Positions 52,916 through 60,839 of a stretch of DNA of 64,000 nt are shown here, piece by piece. The stretch's first letter is position 1. The number at the start of each line of letters is the position of its first letter. The stretch is from a bacterium. GTDB lineage: Bacteria; AUK180. Position numbers and translations under genes: made by a program. The notes below the pieces were generated by a model. That model saw only the letters and a program-made list of their open reading frames with translations. It was not told the DNA's origin and made no database searches. Where the stretch lies: NCBI GenBank assembly GCA_023144005.1, contig JAGLGN010000022.1, forward strand, positions 73,003-137,002. Direction: 5' to 3'.

Positions 52916-53745
52916 TCAAGATCAAAGATCTCCAAAAAACATATGTGATACATAAGCTTTTTGACGGTTTTAATATTGTCGGAAAAAAGAAGGTTCCCGC
53001 ATTGAATGGTATTGATCTTGAGATAAAGAAAGGGATGATCACGGGACTTGTAGGGCCAAACGGAGCGGGTAAGACCACGCTAATGAAAATTCTTGCCGGC
53101 ATCCTAATCGCCGATGAAGGCAGCATAGAATATTTAGGTAGAGATGTAGTCAATACCCCTGATATATTGAACGATATAACCGGATGGGTGAATGGCGAGG
53201 AGCGCAGTTTCTACTGGAGATTGACACTGATGGAAAATCTCCGTTTCTTCATGGCTTTGTTCTTGGACGAATGGCGGGACAGTGATCTTGAGGACATGTT
53301 GAAGGTACTTGGCCTGGAAGAGTTCAAGAATCGCGCGTTCCGAATGCTCTCTTCCGGGATGAAAGCCAGAGCCCAATTGGCGAGAGCTCTGCTGAAACAG
53401 CCGAAAATATTGATATTGGATGAACCTTTTACAAATATTGACCAAAGTTCACGTAAGGTGATCAAGGAATTTTTAAAGAAATGGGTATTGGAGGAGGATA
53501 GAGCTATCCTTATCTCTTCCCATCATATCGAAGAATTAGAGGATTGGCTGGATAACAGGTATTCTCTTAAGGATGGAAGAAATACGGAAAATACTAAGAC
53601 CGTAATGAAAGGTGTTGAAGTGCTCTTTGCGGACGGAACCAAGGAAACCATAGATATGGGCCGGATCTCCCGGGCTTTTGGCAGATCGGATGAGATCAGG
53701 AAATGCAAATTAATAAAAGAGGATGTGCTTGATGAGAATGTTTAA
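52912..53745 (+). CDS. ABC transporter ATP-binding protein
   Basis: A 277-residue ABC ATPase. Walker A is GPNGAGKTT, the signature is MLSSGMKARAQLARAL (LSSGM in place of LSGGQ), Walker B is ILILDEPFTNID, and the switch is SSHHIEEL. The C-terminal 40 residues after the ATPase core (about 235-277) hold EVLFADGTKETID, a small extra domain. The next gene is an ABC-2 permease, so the pair forms a complete exporter. Overlaps the LptF-like gene by four bases and the permease by 14. Confidence 0.92.
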   Translation: MIKIKDLQKTYVIHKLFDGFNIVGKKKVPALNGIDLEIKKGMITGLVGPNGAGKTTLMKILAGILIADEGSIEYLGRDVVNTPDILNDITGWVNGEERSFYWRLTLMENLRFFMALFLDEWRDSDLEDMLKVLGLEEFKNRAFRMLSSGMKARAQLARALLKQPKILILDEPFTNIDQSSRKVIKEFLKKWVLEEDRAILISSHHIEELEDWLDNRYSLKDGRNTENTKTVMKGVEVLFADGTKETIDMGRISRAFGRSDEIRKCKLIKEDVLDENV

Positions 53746-54535
53746 GATACTTCCATTTATTAAGCGGGACCTGAAAACCTTCACTTCTTACCCTGTGTCA
53801 ATGATCTTTTCTTCGCTCTCTGTTTTTCTCACCCTGTTCATCTTTTACTTTCTTTCAAAAGCCATAACCGTTGGTGAGTCAATCCTGGCTTATGCTCCTG
53901 ATTATTTTTCCTTTGTGATAATCGGCATCGCGTTCTCCTCTGCGGTATCCACAGGATTGAACACCATTTCCGCTTCGGTCAGAACGGAACAATCGCGCGG
54001 GACCTTTGAGATGTTGTTAAGCGGAAGGATAACAACCGTAGAGCTGCTGGCGGGATTTCTGACATTTGACACGATCTTTGAAATAGTAAGGATAATTATT
54101 ATCTTGACCCTCGCTGCTTTTTTCTTCGGATTAAAGCTGGACTTGTCCCATTGCTGGGTGTCCGCGGTTTTCCTTATATTCACCTTCTTATCTTTTCTCT
54201 CCTTCGGGATCATTTCAGCGGGTGTGATCATTATAACAAAGCGTGGCGATCCGGTCTCATTTTTTATTAATCAGGCCAATATCCTCTTTTCCGGCGTGTA
54301 TTTCCCTTATGAGAATCTCCCTTCCTGGCTGCGTCCGATATCGTATCTATTCCCCACAACATATGCCTTGAAAGGGATAAGGATGAATCTTCTTATGGGT
54401 GCTCCCATAGGTGAAGTGTATAGGGAGCTTCTTATTCTGGTTGGGCTGACCTTGGTCATGCTTCCCCTTTCGATCGCATTTTTTCAAGCGGCTTTGAATA
54501 GGAGCAGAAGATGGGGAACATTAAGTACCTACTGA
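53732..54535 (+). CDS. ABC-2 type transporter permease
   Basis: A 267-residue membrane protein of the ABC-2 family with six helices. FKILPFIKRDLKTFTSYPVSMIFS at the start, then SFVIIGIAFSSAVSTGLN, RTEQSRGTFEMLLSGRI (coupling-helix region, EQ-x-x-GT-x-E), GDPVSFFINQANILFSGVYFP and YLFPTTYALKGIRMNLL (key: P-x-T-x-A-x-x-x-x-R) are typical of polysaccharide or drug exporters. The start at 53732 (MRMFK) has GAGG eight bases upstream; an earlier ATG at 53723 is too close. It overlaps the DUF4159 gene by 25 bases. Substrate unknown. Confidence 0.88.
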   Translation: MRMFKILPFIKRDLKTFTSYPVSMIFSSLSVFLTLFIFYFLSKAITVGESILAYAPDYFSFVIIGIAFSSAVSTGLNTISASVRTEQSRGTFEMLLSGRITTVELLAGFLTFDTIFEIVRIIIILTLAAFFFGLKLDLSHCWVSAVFLIFTFLSFLSFGIISAGVIIITKRGDPVSFFINQANILFSGVYFPYENLPSWLRPISYLFPTTYALKGIRMNLLMGAPIGEVYRELLILVGLTLVMLPLSIAFFQAALNRSRRWGTLSTY

Positions 54536-55167
54536 TATTGTTCCTTATTTGTTCAACGATCGCTTCCCAGGAAATTTCTGTGGCGAGGATCAAATACAAT
54601 GGAGGCGGTGACTGGTATAACGGGCGTACAGAACTTCCCAATCTTCTTAGCAGGTTTTCTTCCGAGCTCAATGTGAAAACAGCGCAGAGCGAGATCGTGC
54701 TGGAAGCTTCTTCTACTGATATATTTGATTTTCCGATGCTTTTCATTACCGGCCACGGAAGGGTAATATTTTCGCAGAAGGAAAGATTGAATCTTCGCAA
54801 ATATTGCCGTCGCGGCGGATTACTATACATAGACGATGATTTCGGAATGGATAAATTTATCAGAGAGGAGCTCAAGAAAATATTCCCCGGAAGGGCTCTT
54901 GTTCCGTTAAATCCAGATTTTCCGCTTTTTGGCCTCTGGTTCGTTTTTCCCGAAGGTCTTCCTCAGATCCATATTCATGAGGATTCTCCACCGGAAGCCT
55001 GGGGGATATTTGACGATAGCGGCAATCTTATGGTACTATACACTTACAACTCCAATATCTCAGACGGTTGGGATTCTCCGGGTGTACACCCAGAGGATAC
55101 TCCCGAGATAAGGGAGACAGCTTTAAGAATGGGCGTAAATATTTTACTTTATGCAATATTGTATTAG
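54511..55167 (+). CDS. DUF4159-domain exported protein
   Basis: A 218-residue exported protein. Signal peptide about 1-19, then a DUF4159 domain: SVARIKYNGGGDWYNGRTELPNLLSRFSSELNV (key: R-x-K-Y-x-G-G-D-W-Y, L-P-N-L-L), FPMLFITGHG and LRKYCRRGGLLYIDDDFG, SPPEAWGIFDDSGNLMVLYTYN and RMGVNILLYAI. The family is uncharacterised, sometimes near MoxR/BatA-like genes. Here it is the last gene of the LptF-ABC operon, so it probably helps the transporter on the periplasmic side; that is inference. Confidence 0.82.
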   Translation: MGNIKYLLILFLICSTIASQEISVARIKYNGGGDWYNGRTELPNLLSRFSSELNVKTAQSEIVLEASSTDIFDFPMLFITGHGRVIFSQKERLNLRKYCRRGGLLYIDDDFGMDKFIREELKKIFPGRALVPLNPDFPLFGLWFVFPEGLPQIHIHEDSPPEAWGIFDDSGNLMVLYTYNSNISDGWDSPGVHPEDTPEIRETALRMGVNILLYAILY

Positions 55168-55197
55168 TGTATCAGCACACTCGTATTAGGAGATAAT

Positions 55198-55947
55198 ATG
55201 AAGAAAAGAAAACTTGCACTGTTTGCCTTGCTATCTGTTCTCGTGGTGTTTCTGGCTTGTGGGGATGAAGAAGGATTTCAGCCCAAGAAAGTGAAACTGG
55301 ATACACCGGAAGCGAAGTTGAGCTATGCGGTAGGTATTGATCTTGCTCAGAATTTTGAGAATCTGGATATGAATATTGACCCAGAGGTCTTTGTTTCAGC
55401 GTACCTGACACAGGCCAAGGGCGAGGAGACCCAGATGACGCAGGAAGAAGCTTCCAAGGTATTAATGGACTTCAGAGAAGCGCAGATGATCGAACAAATG
55501 GATCCTGAGCGCAAAGCCCAATTCCTTGCGGATAAACAGAAACGAGAAGAAGAAGGCGCGAAGAACCAGCTCGCCGGCGAGGAATTTCTTAAAGAGAACG
55601 CCAAGAAGGAAGGCATCGTATCTTTGAAAAGCGGCCTCCAGTACAAGGTGCTGAAAGAGGGTACAGGTGCGACGCCCACATTAGAGTCCAAGGTAAGATT
55701 TCACTATCGCGGGACCTTCATAGACGGTACTCAATTTGAAAGCTCTTATGATAAAGGCCAACCTCTTTCATATCCTGTGAAGAACCTTGTTAAGGGCTGG
55801 CAGGAAGCATTGACGATGATGAAAGAAGGCGGCAAGTGGCAAATATATATTCCCTCTAATCTTGGCTACGGAGAAAGGGGAAAAGGATCGATCGGACCGA
55901 ATCTGACCCTTATTTTTGATATCGAACTTTTGAAGATAGAAGAATAA
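55198..55947 (+). CDS. FKBP-type peptidyl-prolyl isomerase lipoprotein
   Basis: A 249-residue lipoprotein (signal ending FLAC, about Cys21) of the FkpA/Mip type. An N-terminal helical part (about 38-130, SYAVGIDLAQNFEN, EASKVLMDFREAQMIEQ) acts as the dimer and chaperone arm. The C-terminal FKBP domain (about 145-249) has KSGLQYKVLKEGTGATP, VRFHYRGTFIDGTQFESSYDKGQPLSY, VKGWQEALTMMKEGGKWQIYIPSNLGYGERG and LIFDIELL, with the aromatic pocket residues. It helps fold envelope proteins. AGGAG precedes the ATG by seven bases. Separate from the operon before it by 30 bases. Confidence 0.95.
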   Translation: MKKRKLALFALLSVLVVFLACGDEEGFQPKKVKLDTPEAKLSYAVGIDLAQNFENLDMNIDPEVFVSAYLTQAKGEETQMTQEEASKVLMDFREAQMIEQMDPERKAQFLADKQKREEEGAKNQLAGEEFLKENAKKEGIVSLKSGLQYKVLKEGTGATPTLESKVRFHYRGTFIDGTQFESSYDKGQPLSYPVKNLVKGWQEALTMMKEGGKWQIYIPSNLGYGERGKGSIGPNLTLIFDIELLKIEE

Positions 55948-56100
55948 CGCTACGCAGTGGACCCAGGTACAAGTGGACCCAGTGGAACATGCTACGCAGT
56001 GCACAAGTGGGTAAGGGAAAAGGAAACACACCTGTAACCTGAAAATTATTAAGATAAGAATTTCTTTGTGTTCGATCTTATAATTGTCAATTGTGGTTCT
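55948..56100. repeat. Composite dispersed repeat (families F and B)
   Basis: GCAGTGGACCCAGGTACAAG twice over, TACGCAGTGCACAAGTGGGT, then GGAAACACACCTGTAACCTG and a GATAAGAATTTCTTTGTG tail, like 35850-36030. Non-coding. Confidence 0.7.
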
Positions 56101-56114
56101 TCTCTCAAAAAGTT

Positions 56115-56475
56115 GGTCTTTTTTTCTCCTTCTACTCGCTTTTTTCTATTTTCCTTTCTCTGCTTTGTCCTCTCCCACTCACTCGAGCACGGCGCAGCCG
56201 TGCGCCCAACGGAGAGTTCCGAAAGGAGGGAACAATCGTTAGAGCTTTTAGATGCGGGAACGAATGTTCGAGGAAAAATGACATGCTGTCTGAGAGAGGA
56301 AGCCTCCGAACGAGTTCATGCATTTTAATGAGTGCATGCTTCGGTCCGAAGGAAAAAGCGAAAAGAAAAGAGAGCACATTTCGGAACAATAATATACTAT
56401 TTTTCTTTTTGAACATCATTTAATGATGTGAGAAAAGCATATGTTAATAATGAAAAGATGTATTTCCGATCCACG
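56115..56475. repeat. Non-coding repeat, inverted partner of 462-925
   Basis: Reverse-complement match to the gap after feoB: AACATCATTTAATGATGTGA, AAAAGCATATGTTAATAATG and, at the other end, GAGCACGGCGCAGCCGTGC. The frames that cross it are translated repeat. Confidence 0.7.
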
Positions 56476-56609
56476 ATGTAATCGTGGTTCCCAAGGTCAC
56501 AAGCCCGATAACGGGAATGACAGAATACAGTGAACAATTAAGAAATGAACAATGAACAATGTAGAAATGGGTGATAGGATGATAAGGTGCTAGGTTTAAG
56601 TATTATGAA
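56476..56609. repeat. Short-period repeats before minus-strand gene
   Basis: CCCGATAACGGGAATGACAG, then GTGAACAATTAAGAAATGAA, then GTGATAGGATGATAAGGTGC. All three words recur elsewhere in gaps of this window. Confidence 0.6.
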
Positions 56610-57008
56610 TTAGATCTGGGGTACGCCCATCTTTGAAGCGTATTCCAGGACTTTCTTTCCGTAGGAGATATGGAATTCCATCGATGTATTGAAATGGAGA
56701 GAGATCTCAGCTTCCCCGGGAAGCGCTTCGTAGCTGTGAAAATGCAGATCAATTGAGTGACCGGCCAATCTTCGGGAAACATACTTTTTAAAATCCTCAT
56801 CCCAGAGCATTTTCAATACGATGAAGGTTATCAAACTCTTCTCTTGCGTGGTTACATTCCCTTCAGCGTCCATTTGAAACGGATGCAGGATGTCGATCCC
56901 TGAAAAAAGATCGAGCTTCAATGAAATACCGCCCATCTTGATCAGAAGAATATCTTTCTCTATCTCCAATTGAAGTCCATAAGGTGAAATTCTTTCCGGT
57001 GCTTTCAT
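56610..57008 (-). CDS. Hypothetical protein, unrecognised
   Basis: A 132-residue protein with no signal peptide or clear motif. It reads GLQLEIEKDILLIKMGGISLKLDLFSGIDI and HFNTSMEFHISYGKKVLEYASKMG with alternating hydrophobic residues, suggesting a beta-rich fold, and a conserved-looking W-D-E-D-F-K-K-Y centre. It is isolated between repeats on both sides, and its start lacks a ribosome site, so it may be a diverged or decaying gene. I cannot assign a role; PilZ- or SHOCT-like folds were considered and are not supported. Confidence 0.55.
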   Translation of the reverse strand: MKAPERISPYGLQLEIEKDILLIKMGGISLKLDLFSGIDILHPFQMDAEGNVTTQEKSLITFIVLKMLWDEDFKKYVSRRLAGHSIDLHFHSYEALPGEAEISLHFNTSMEFHISYGKKVLEYASKMGVPQI

Positions 57009-57124
57009 GCATTTTTATGAGCAAAGAATATGCCAGTTGTCATTGCCCCAACATGAATGGATATACAAAAGCCGCGATCTCGGCACAATTAATAAAACAT
57101 GGAAAGAGTGCATAATTTTACAGC
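57009..57124. other. Gap upstream of hypothetical gene
   Basis: About 115 bases containing the upstream region of the minus-strand gene. No promoter consensus, gene or repeat is convincing. Confidence 0.4.
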
Positions 57125-57660
57125 GAAGTGTAAAAAGATTGTTCAAAAGTTGAAAGGTTCAAAAGTTCAAAGTTGATAAATACAATGAACAATTGAGAAA
57201 TGAACAATGAACAATTAGAGAATTAGGAAAAGGAAACACATCCGTAACCGGAAAATCGTTTGAGATAAGAATTTCTTGTATTACTCTTCAATTCTTCATT
57301 TTCCCACTTTACACTTCAGATTTCACACTTCGCTCATAGCGAGAACGATCATGTCATGCAGAGCGAAGCGTGGCATCCAGTTTTTTTCATCTTGTCTTTC
57401 TACCTACTTTACACTTCAAACTTCACACATCACACTTCCTTCTACACTTGTACCTGGGTCCACTGGTCCCCTGCGAAGCTTGTCCCATATCTTAATTCGC
57501 TCCGGCGCGATATGATTGTAACAGGAGAATTAATGGGTTAAGCGAAATATTGTTTTTCCGGTTACGGGTGTGGATATTGCCTTATTCTCCATTTCTTTAT
57601 TGTATTATCCCACTTTACACTTCACACTTCACACTTCTTAATGCCTCGCACTTCGTACTC
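57125..57660. repeat. Cluster of dispersed intergenic repeats before the pilin gene
   Basis: In order: TTCAAAAGTTGAAAGGTTCA (family G), AACAATTGAGAAATGAACAA (D), the GTAACCGGAAAATC end (B), ACTTTACACTTCAGATTTCA (C), ACTTTACACTTCAAACTTCA (C), GTACCTGGGTCCACTGG (F, inverted), a partial long B copy in plus orientation (57470-57580), and ACTTTACACTTCACACTTCA (C). All families of the window meet here. Non-coding. Confidence 0.7.
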
Positions 57661-57664
57661 CACT

Positions 57665-57701
57665 CCCCCATTTGTCAAATTGAAAATTTGACAAATGGGG
57701 G
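57665..57701. promoter_or_regulatory. 17-base perfect inverted repeat over the pilin promoter
   Basis: Left arm CCCCCATTTGTCAAATT (57665-57681) and right arm AATTTGACAAATGGGGG (57685-57701) are exact reverse complements with a GAA loop. The right arm contains the -35 box TTGACA. It could be an operator or a hairpin left by a repeat element. Confidence 0.75.
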
Positions 57702-57716
57702 ATTAACAGCTATACT
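57688..57716 (+). promoter_or_regulatory. Promoter of the pilin gene
   Basis: TTGACA, 17-base spacer, TATACT. The -35 box is inside the inverted repeat; GGGAGGTGA at 57732 is the ribosome site. Confidence 0.82.
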
Positions 57717-57745
57717 ATAGTAGAAAATCACGGGAGGTGATCTTT

Positions 57746-58195
57746 ATGAAGAAAAAAGGTTTTACACTTATCGAGCTTATGATCGTTGTCGCGATCATCG
57801 GTATCCTGGCCGCCGTTGCAATTCCTAACATGGTTTATACCAAGAAGAAAGCAAAACTTTCTGCTTGTATTTCAAACCTGAAGGCGATCGGCAATGCACT
57901 CGACATGTATGCGAGTGACAACAACGACCACTTTGTTGATGATTCTGGTACTACCAGCCCGGCAGCAGACGGTGATACACTCATGGCCCTTGGTTATACC
58001 AAGAATGAGATCACTTGTCCCGTTACATCAGTGGATTATGTATATGATGGCTCTTGGACCGACGACATCTACACAGTAGTATGTCCGAACCCGGCGTCGC
58101 ATTTTTACAATCCTCAGGATCAGCTTACCTCACTTTATTTTAAAGCAGAGGCAGGTATCATTTCACTTGACAAGGATGGTAACGTGCTGGACTAA
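57746..58195 (+). CDS. Type IV prepilin
   Basis: A 149-residue type IV pilin. A short leader MKKKG is cut before Phe (G^FTLIELMIVVAIIGILAAVAIP, N-terminal helix; Glu at +5 present). The globular domain (about 30-149) has cysteines in SACISNL, ITCPVTS and VVCPNPA. Small size fits a type IVa major pilin or pseudopilin. ATG at 57746 has the strong GGGAGGTGA ribosome site eight bases upstream. It is followed by a strong terminator, so it is its own unit with high expression likely. It heads the pilus locus. Confidence 0.92.
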   Translation: MKKKGFTLIELMIVVAIIGILAAVAIPNMVYTKKKAKLSACISNLKAIGNALDMYASDNNDHFVDDSGTTSPAADGDTLMALGYTKNEITCPVTSVDYVYDGSWTDDIYTVVCPNPASHFYNPQDQLTSLYFKAEAGIISLDKDGNVLD

Positions 58196-58223
58196 GCTTT
58201 TAGCTTAATCTTTTGTATGTTTT

Positions 58224-58253
58224 GGGGGAGTTTCGGCTCCCCCTTTTTTTTTT
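58224..58253 (+). terminator. Rho-independent terminator after pilin gene
   Basis: Stem GGGGGAG / CTCCCCC with loop TTTCGG and ten T residues. One of the clearest terminators in the window. Confidence 0.9.
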
Positions 58254-58264
58254 ATGGGAGCTAC

Positions 58265-59038
58265 ATGGAAGCGATAATGATCTTATACTTTTTCCTTATT
58301 GGCCTTGCCTTAGGCAGCTTTACGAATGTTCTGATCTTTCGGCTGCCAGCTTCTATTTCTATCGTTTTTCCTCCCTCGGCCTGCCCGAAATGCAGCGCAC
58401 GCATTAAGTGGTATGACAATATTCCGCTGCTCTCCTGGATCATCCTCCGTGGAAGATGCAGGAGCTGCTCCACGGCAATTTCCCCCGAATACCCCATTGT
58501 AGAAACAATTAGCGGTGTGATAGCAGTGCTTCTGTATTTAAAGTACGGTATAAAGGGAGAAACGTTCATTCACCTCCTTTTGCTGCCTGTTTTTCTCTCG
58601 ATTGTTCTCATAGATTTCAAGACAATGTTCATTCACGATAGTGAGCTGATCGCTTCAGCGGCGATCGCTATAGTTTATTTTATATTGGTGTGGATCAGGG
58701 GAAATGCTATTCCTTTGAAGAATATTTATTCCGCTTTGATCCTCTTAGGTATCTTTTTTCTCATCTACTTTCTCGGTAAGATCATTTACAAGAAAGAGGC
58801 CTTTGGATCGGGAGATGTTCTATTAGCCCCTGTCATTGGGATATTCCTGCCAATGGAGCATCTTTTTACATATATGATCGTTGCTACTGTAAGTGCTGCG
58901 ATATACGGTGTAACAGTAAGGATATTACACAAGAAGGAAAGTGTCCCTTTCGGACCCTTCATGATAGGGGCGTTCTACCTGGTCATTTTCATGGGTACAG
59001 AATTGGCGAAAATGTTTATACCTTTGGATAAATATTGA
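58265..59038 (+). CDS. pilD: Prepilin peptidase (leader peptidase/methyltransferase)
   Basis: A 257-residue membrane aspartic protease that cleaves and methylates prepilins. GSFTNVLIFRLP is the N-terminal loop. CPKCSARIKWYDNIPLLSWIILRGRCRSC has the four cysteines of the zinc-type site. IDFKTMFIHD (first catalytic Asp) and GSGDVLLAP (GxGD, second Asp) are intact. Eight or so helices. The start at 58265 has GGGAG five bases upstream; an earlier in-frame start would begin in the terminator. Partner of the pilin gene upstream. Confidence 0.93.
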   Translation: MEAIMILYFFLIGLALGSFTNVLIFRLPASISIVFPPSACPKCSARIKWYDNIPLLSWIILRGRCRSCSTAISPEYPIVETISGVIAVLLYLKYGIKGETFIHLLLLPVFLSIVLIDFKTMFIHDSELIASAAIAIVYFILVWIRGNAIPLKNIYSALILLGIFFLIYFLGKIIYKKEAFGSGDVLLAPVIGIFLPMEHLFTYMIVATVSAAIYGVTVRILHKKESVPFGPFMIGAFYLVIFMGTELAKMFIPLDKY

Positions 59039-59063
59039 CATTTTCGCATTTTTATGGTAACAT
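59035..59063 (+). promoter_or_regulatory. Promoter of the pilM operon
   Basis: TTGACA, 17-base spacer, TAACAT. The -35 box overlaps the pilD stop codon. Confidence 0.7.
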
Positions 59064-59082
59064 CTAAAAAATGGAGGTCGGT

Positions 59083-60270
59083 ATGTTTTTAGACTCTTTG
59101 ATTAATCCGGAAAAACCCACCATAGCCTTGGATATAGGCTCAAAATTTGCAAAAGTGGTAACTCTGAAGAAAATCTCCAACCAAATAAATGTCATTGATT
59201 TCAACAGTGTGGAATTCCCTCAATCTATTGAGGATTATATTTCATCGCTGGGCAGTGGTGAAAAGCAGAGTGAAGAAGGCGGCAATGAAGAGTTCAAGGA
59301 TCAGATCGCACAATTGATCAAGGGACTCATTGCAAAGACCAGCACTAGCGGAAAGAAGGTAGTTACCGCCATCAATTCCCGTTTCCTGGTCACCAGGATA
59401 ATAAATGTGAGCGGTGCGCCTGATTCTACCGAGTTCAACATGGCTTTGAACAAGGCCTTGGAGGAGAACTTCTCAAATTATCAGAAGAACACCATTCAGA
59501 TCTCGCATGAGATATTAAAGGTCGGTGATGATGAGATACCCTCAACCGTTCTGATCTCGGCCGCGAAGAATGAGGCGATAGATTTCTACAAGGATATTTT
59601 AGGAAAGATCGGCCTGAAGGTCACCATTCTTGACGGTGTACCCTTTGCCCTTTATAATATTTTCGAATATCTTATAGAACAGGACGATGTTCTGAAAAAT
59701 TTACCCCAAGAGGAAAAGAATTTCCTGCATATTGATATTGGATACTCCAATTTTAATATTATCGGGGTCAAGGCCGGGCTGCCGATACATTTCAGAGGTA
59801 CGTTCAATTTCTGTGACCGTTCGATAATCGAGACCATTAAAAAGAACGAAGGCCTCTCGGAAGAAGAGATATATCAAAACAAATATAATAAATTTGAAGA
59901 AGTTCTCAATGTCAAGGAAGACGATGAGAGCGGAAATCAATTCAAAATGGAAGTGTATAACAAATACTACAAGAATTATTTTGCTGGACAGACTGCAGAT
60001 CTGATCAAGGATATTGAGGATGCTATCTCTCAGATGGACCTCAGTAAGGATCAGATAAAAAAGATCTCTTTTTCCGGCGGTGGAACCTTTTTCCCATTGC
60101 TGGTCGAGTTTGTGGTCTCGAAATTCAAGAAGGATAATGAGAATCTCAAGGTAGAGCTTCTCAATCCCTTCTTCAAAATGGCTGCCCGCGATGCTAAACA
60201 AGTACAGGAACTTGGCAGAAAGCATATCCTGTACTGCACCGCCACCGGCCTCGCATTAAGGACACTTTAG
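59083..60270 (+). CDS. pilM: Type IV pilus assembly protein PilM
   Basis: A 395-residue actin-like ATPase on the cytoplasmic side of the pilus machine. PTIALDIGSKFAKVVTL (phosphate 1 site), FLHIDIGYSNFNIIGVKAG (phosphate 2) and KISFSGGGTFFPLLVEFV (adenosine site) follow the FtsA/PilM pattern. Length is longer than typical (about 350), with an insert near 270-310. The start at 59083 has GGAGG six bases upstream. It binds the N-terminal tail of PilN, encoded 14 bases later. Confidence 0.92.
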   Translation: MFLDSLINPEKPTIALDIGSKFAKVVTLKKISNQINVIDFNSVEFPQSIEDYISSLGSGEKQSEEGGNEEFKDQIAQLIKGLIAKTSTSGKKVVTAINSRFLVTRIINVSGAPDSTEFNMALNKALEENFSNYQKNTIQISHEILKVGDDEIPSTVLISAAKNEAIDFYKDILGKIGLKVTILDGVPFALYNIFEYLIEQDDVLKNLPQEEKNFLHIDIGYSNFNIIGVKAGLPIHFRGTFNFCDRSIIETIKKNEGLSEEEIYQNKYNKFEEVLNVKEDDESGNQFKMEVYNKYYKNYFAGQTADLIKDIEDAISQMDLSKDQIKKISFSGGGTFFPLLVEFVVSKFKKDNENLKVELLNPFFKMAARDAKQVQELGRKHILYCTATGLALRTL

Positions 60271-60284
60271 GAAGGAGTGGGATT

Positions 60285-60839
60285 ATGTTAAATATCAATT
60301 ACATACCCGAAAAGAAGAAAGCGGTCAAATTGGAGCTCGATTATTTTTATTGGGGCTTCTGGGCGATTATCCTCTTTATAATCGTTTTTTCATGGCACGC
60401 GATACTTCAAGGTAAGATAAAAAAGCTTGAAACTGAGATCAGCAATAAAAAGGCCGCGGTGGCTAAGAATGACACTCTTCTGAAGACTATTGACAAACTT
60501 CAGAAGCAGCGTCTGGACCTTCAGAAGAAGAAAGAGATCATTGACCAGCTGGACTTCAACCGGCAGAAGTGGGTTAAAGTACTGGACAATGTCTGTGATA
60601 TCATACCTCCGCAGGTCTGGTTGACGAAATTCAACGGACAGGGCCTGAATCTTGGAATAAGCGGTTACGGCTTGACCATCCTCTACATCAACGACTTTAT
60701 TAAATCATTGAAGGAGCAGGAAGACCTGATAGCGGTTGTAACATTGAAGGCCATCTCTGCGGGTAAGGTCCCGGAGATCTCTCAACCCATATACAAGTAC
60801 GATATTGCGATAACGCTCAAGAACGAGGTTAAAAAATGA
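60285..60839 (+). CDS. pilN: Type IV pilus assembly protein PilN
   Basis: A 184-residue inner-membrane protein. The N-terminal tail MLNINYIPEKKK (INxLP-like, binds PilM) precedes one helix (about 24-44), a coiled coil (about 48-90) and a ferredoxin-like domain (about 100-180; VWLTKFNGQGLNLGISGYG). It pairs with PilO. Ribosome site AAGGAGTGGG. Overlaps the next gene by four bases. Confidence 0.9.
   Translation: MLNINYIPEKKKAVKLELDYFYWGFWAIILFIIVFSWHAILQGKIKKLETEISNKKAAVAKNDTLLKTIDKLQKQRLDLQKKKEIIDQLDFNRQKWVKVLDNVCDIIPPQVWLTKFNGQGLNLGISGYGLTILYINDFIKSLKEQEDLIAVVTLKAISAGKVPEISQPIYKYDIAITLKNEVKK

Noticed and set aside
56068-56423. Overlapping frames in the inverted repeat near 56 kb
   Set aside because: Both strands are open for similar lengths, and the sequence matches non-coding DNA at 462-925; low-complexity Ser/Phe/Arg composition.
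57125-57660. CRISPR array in the repeat cluster
   Set aside because: Repeat units are unequal, low in complexity and lack regular spacers; no cas genes nearby.
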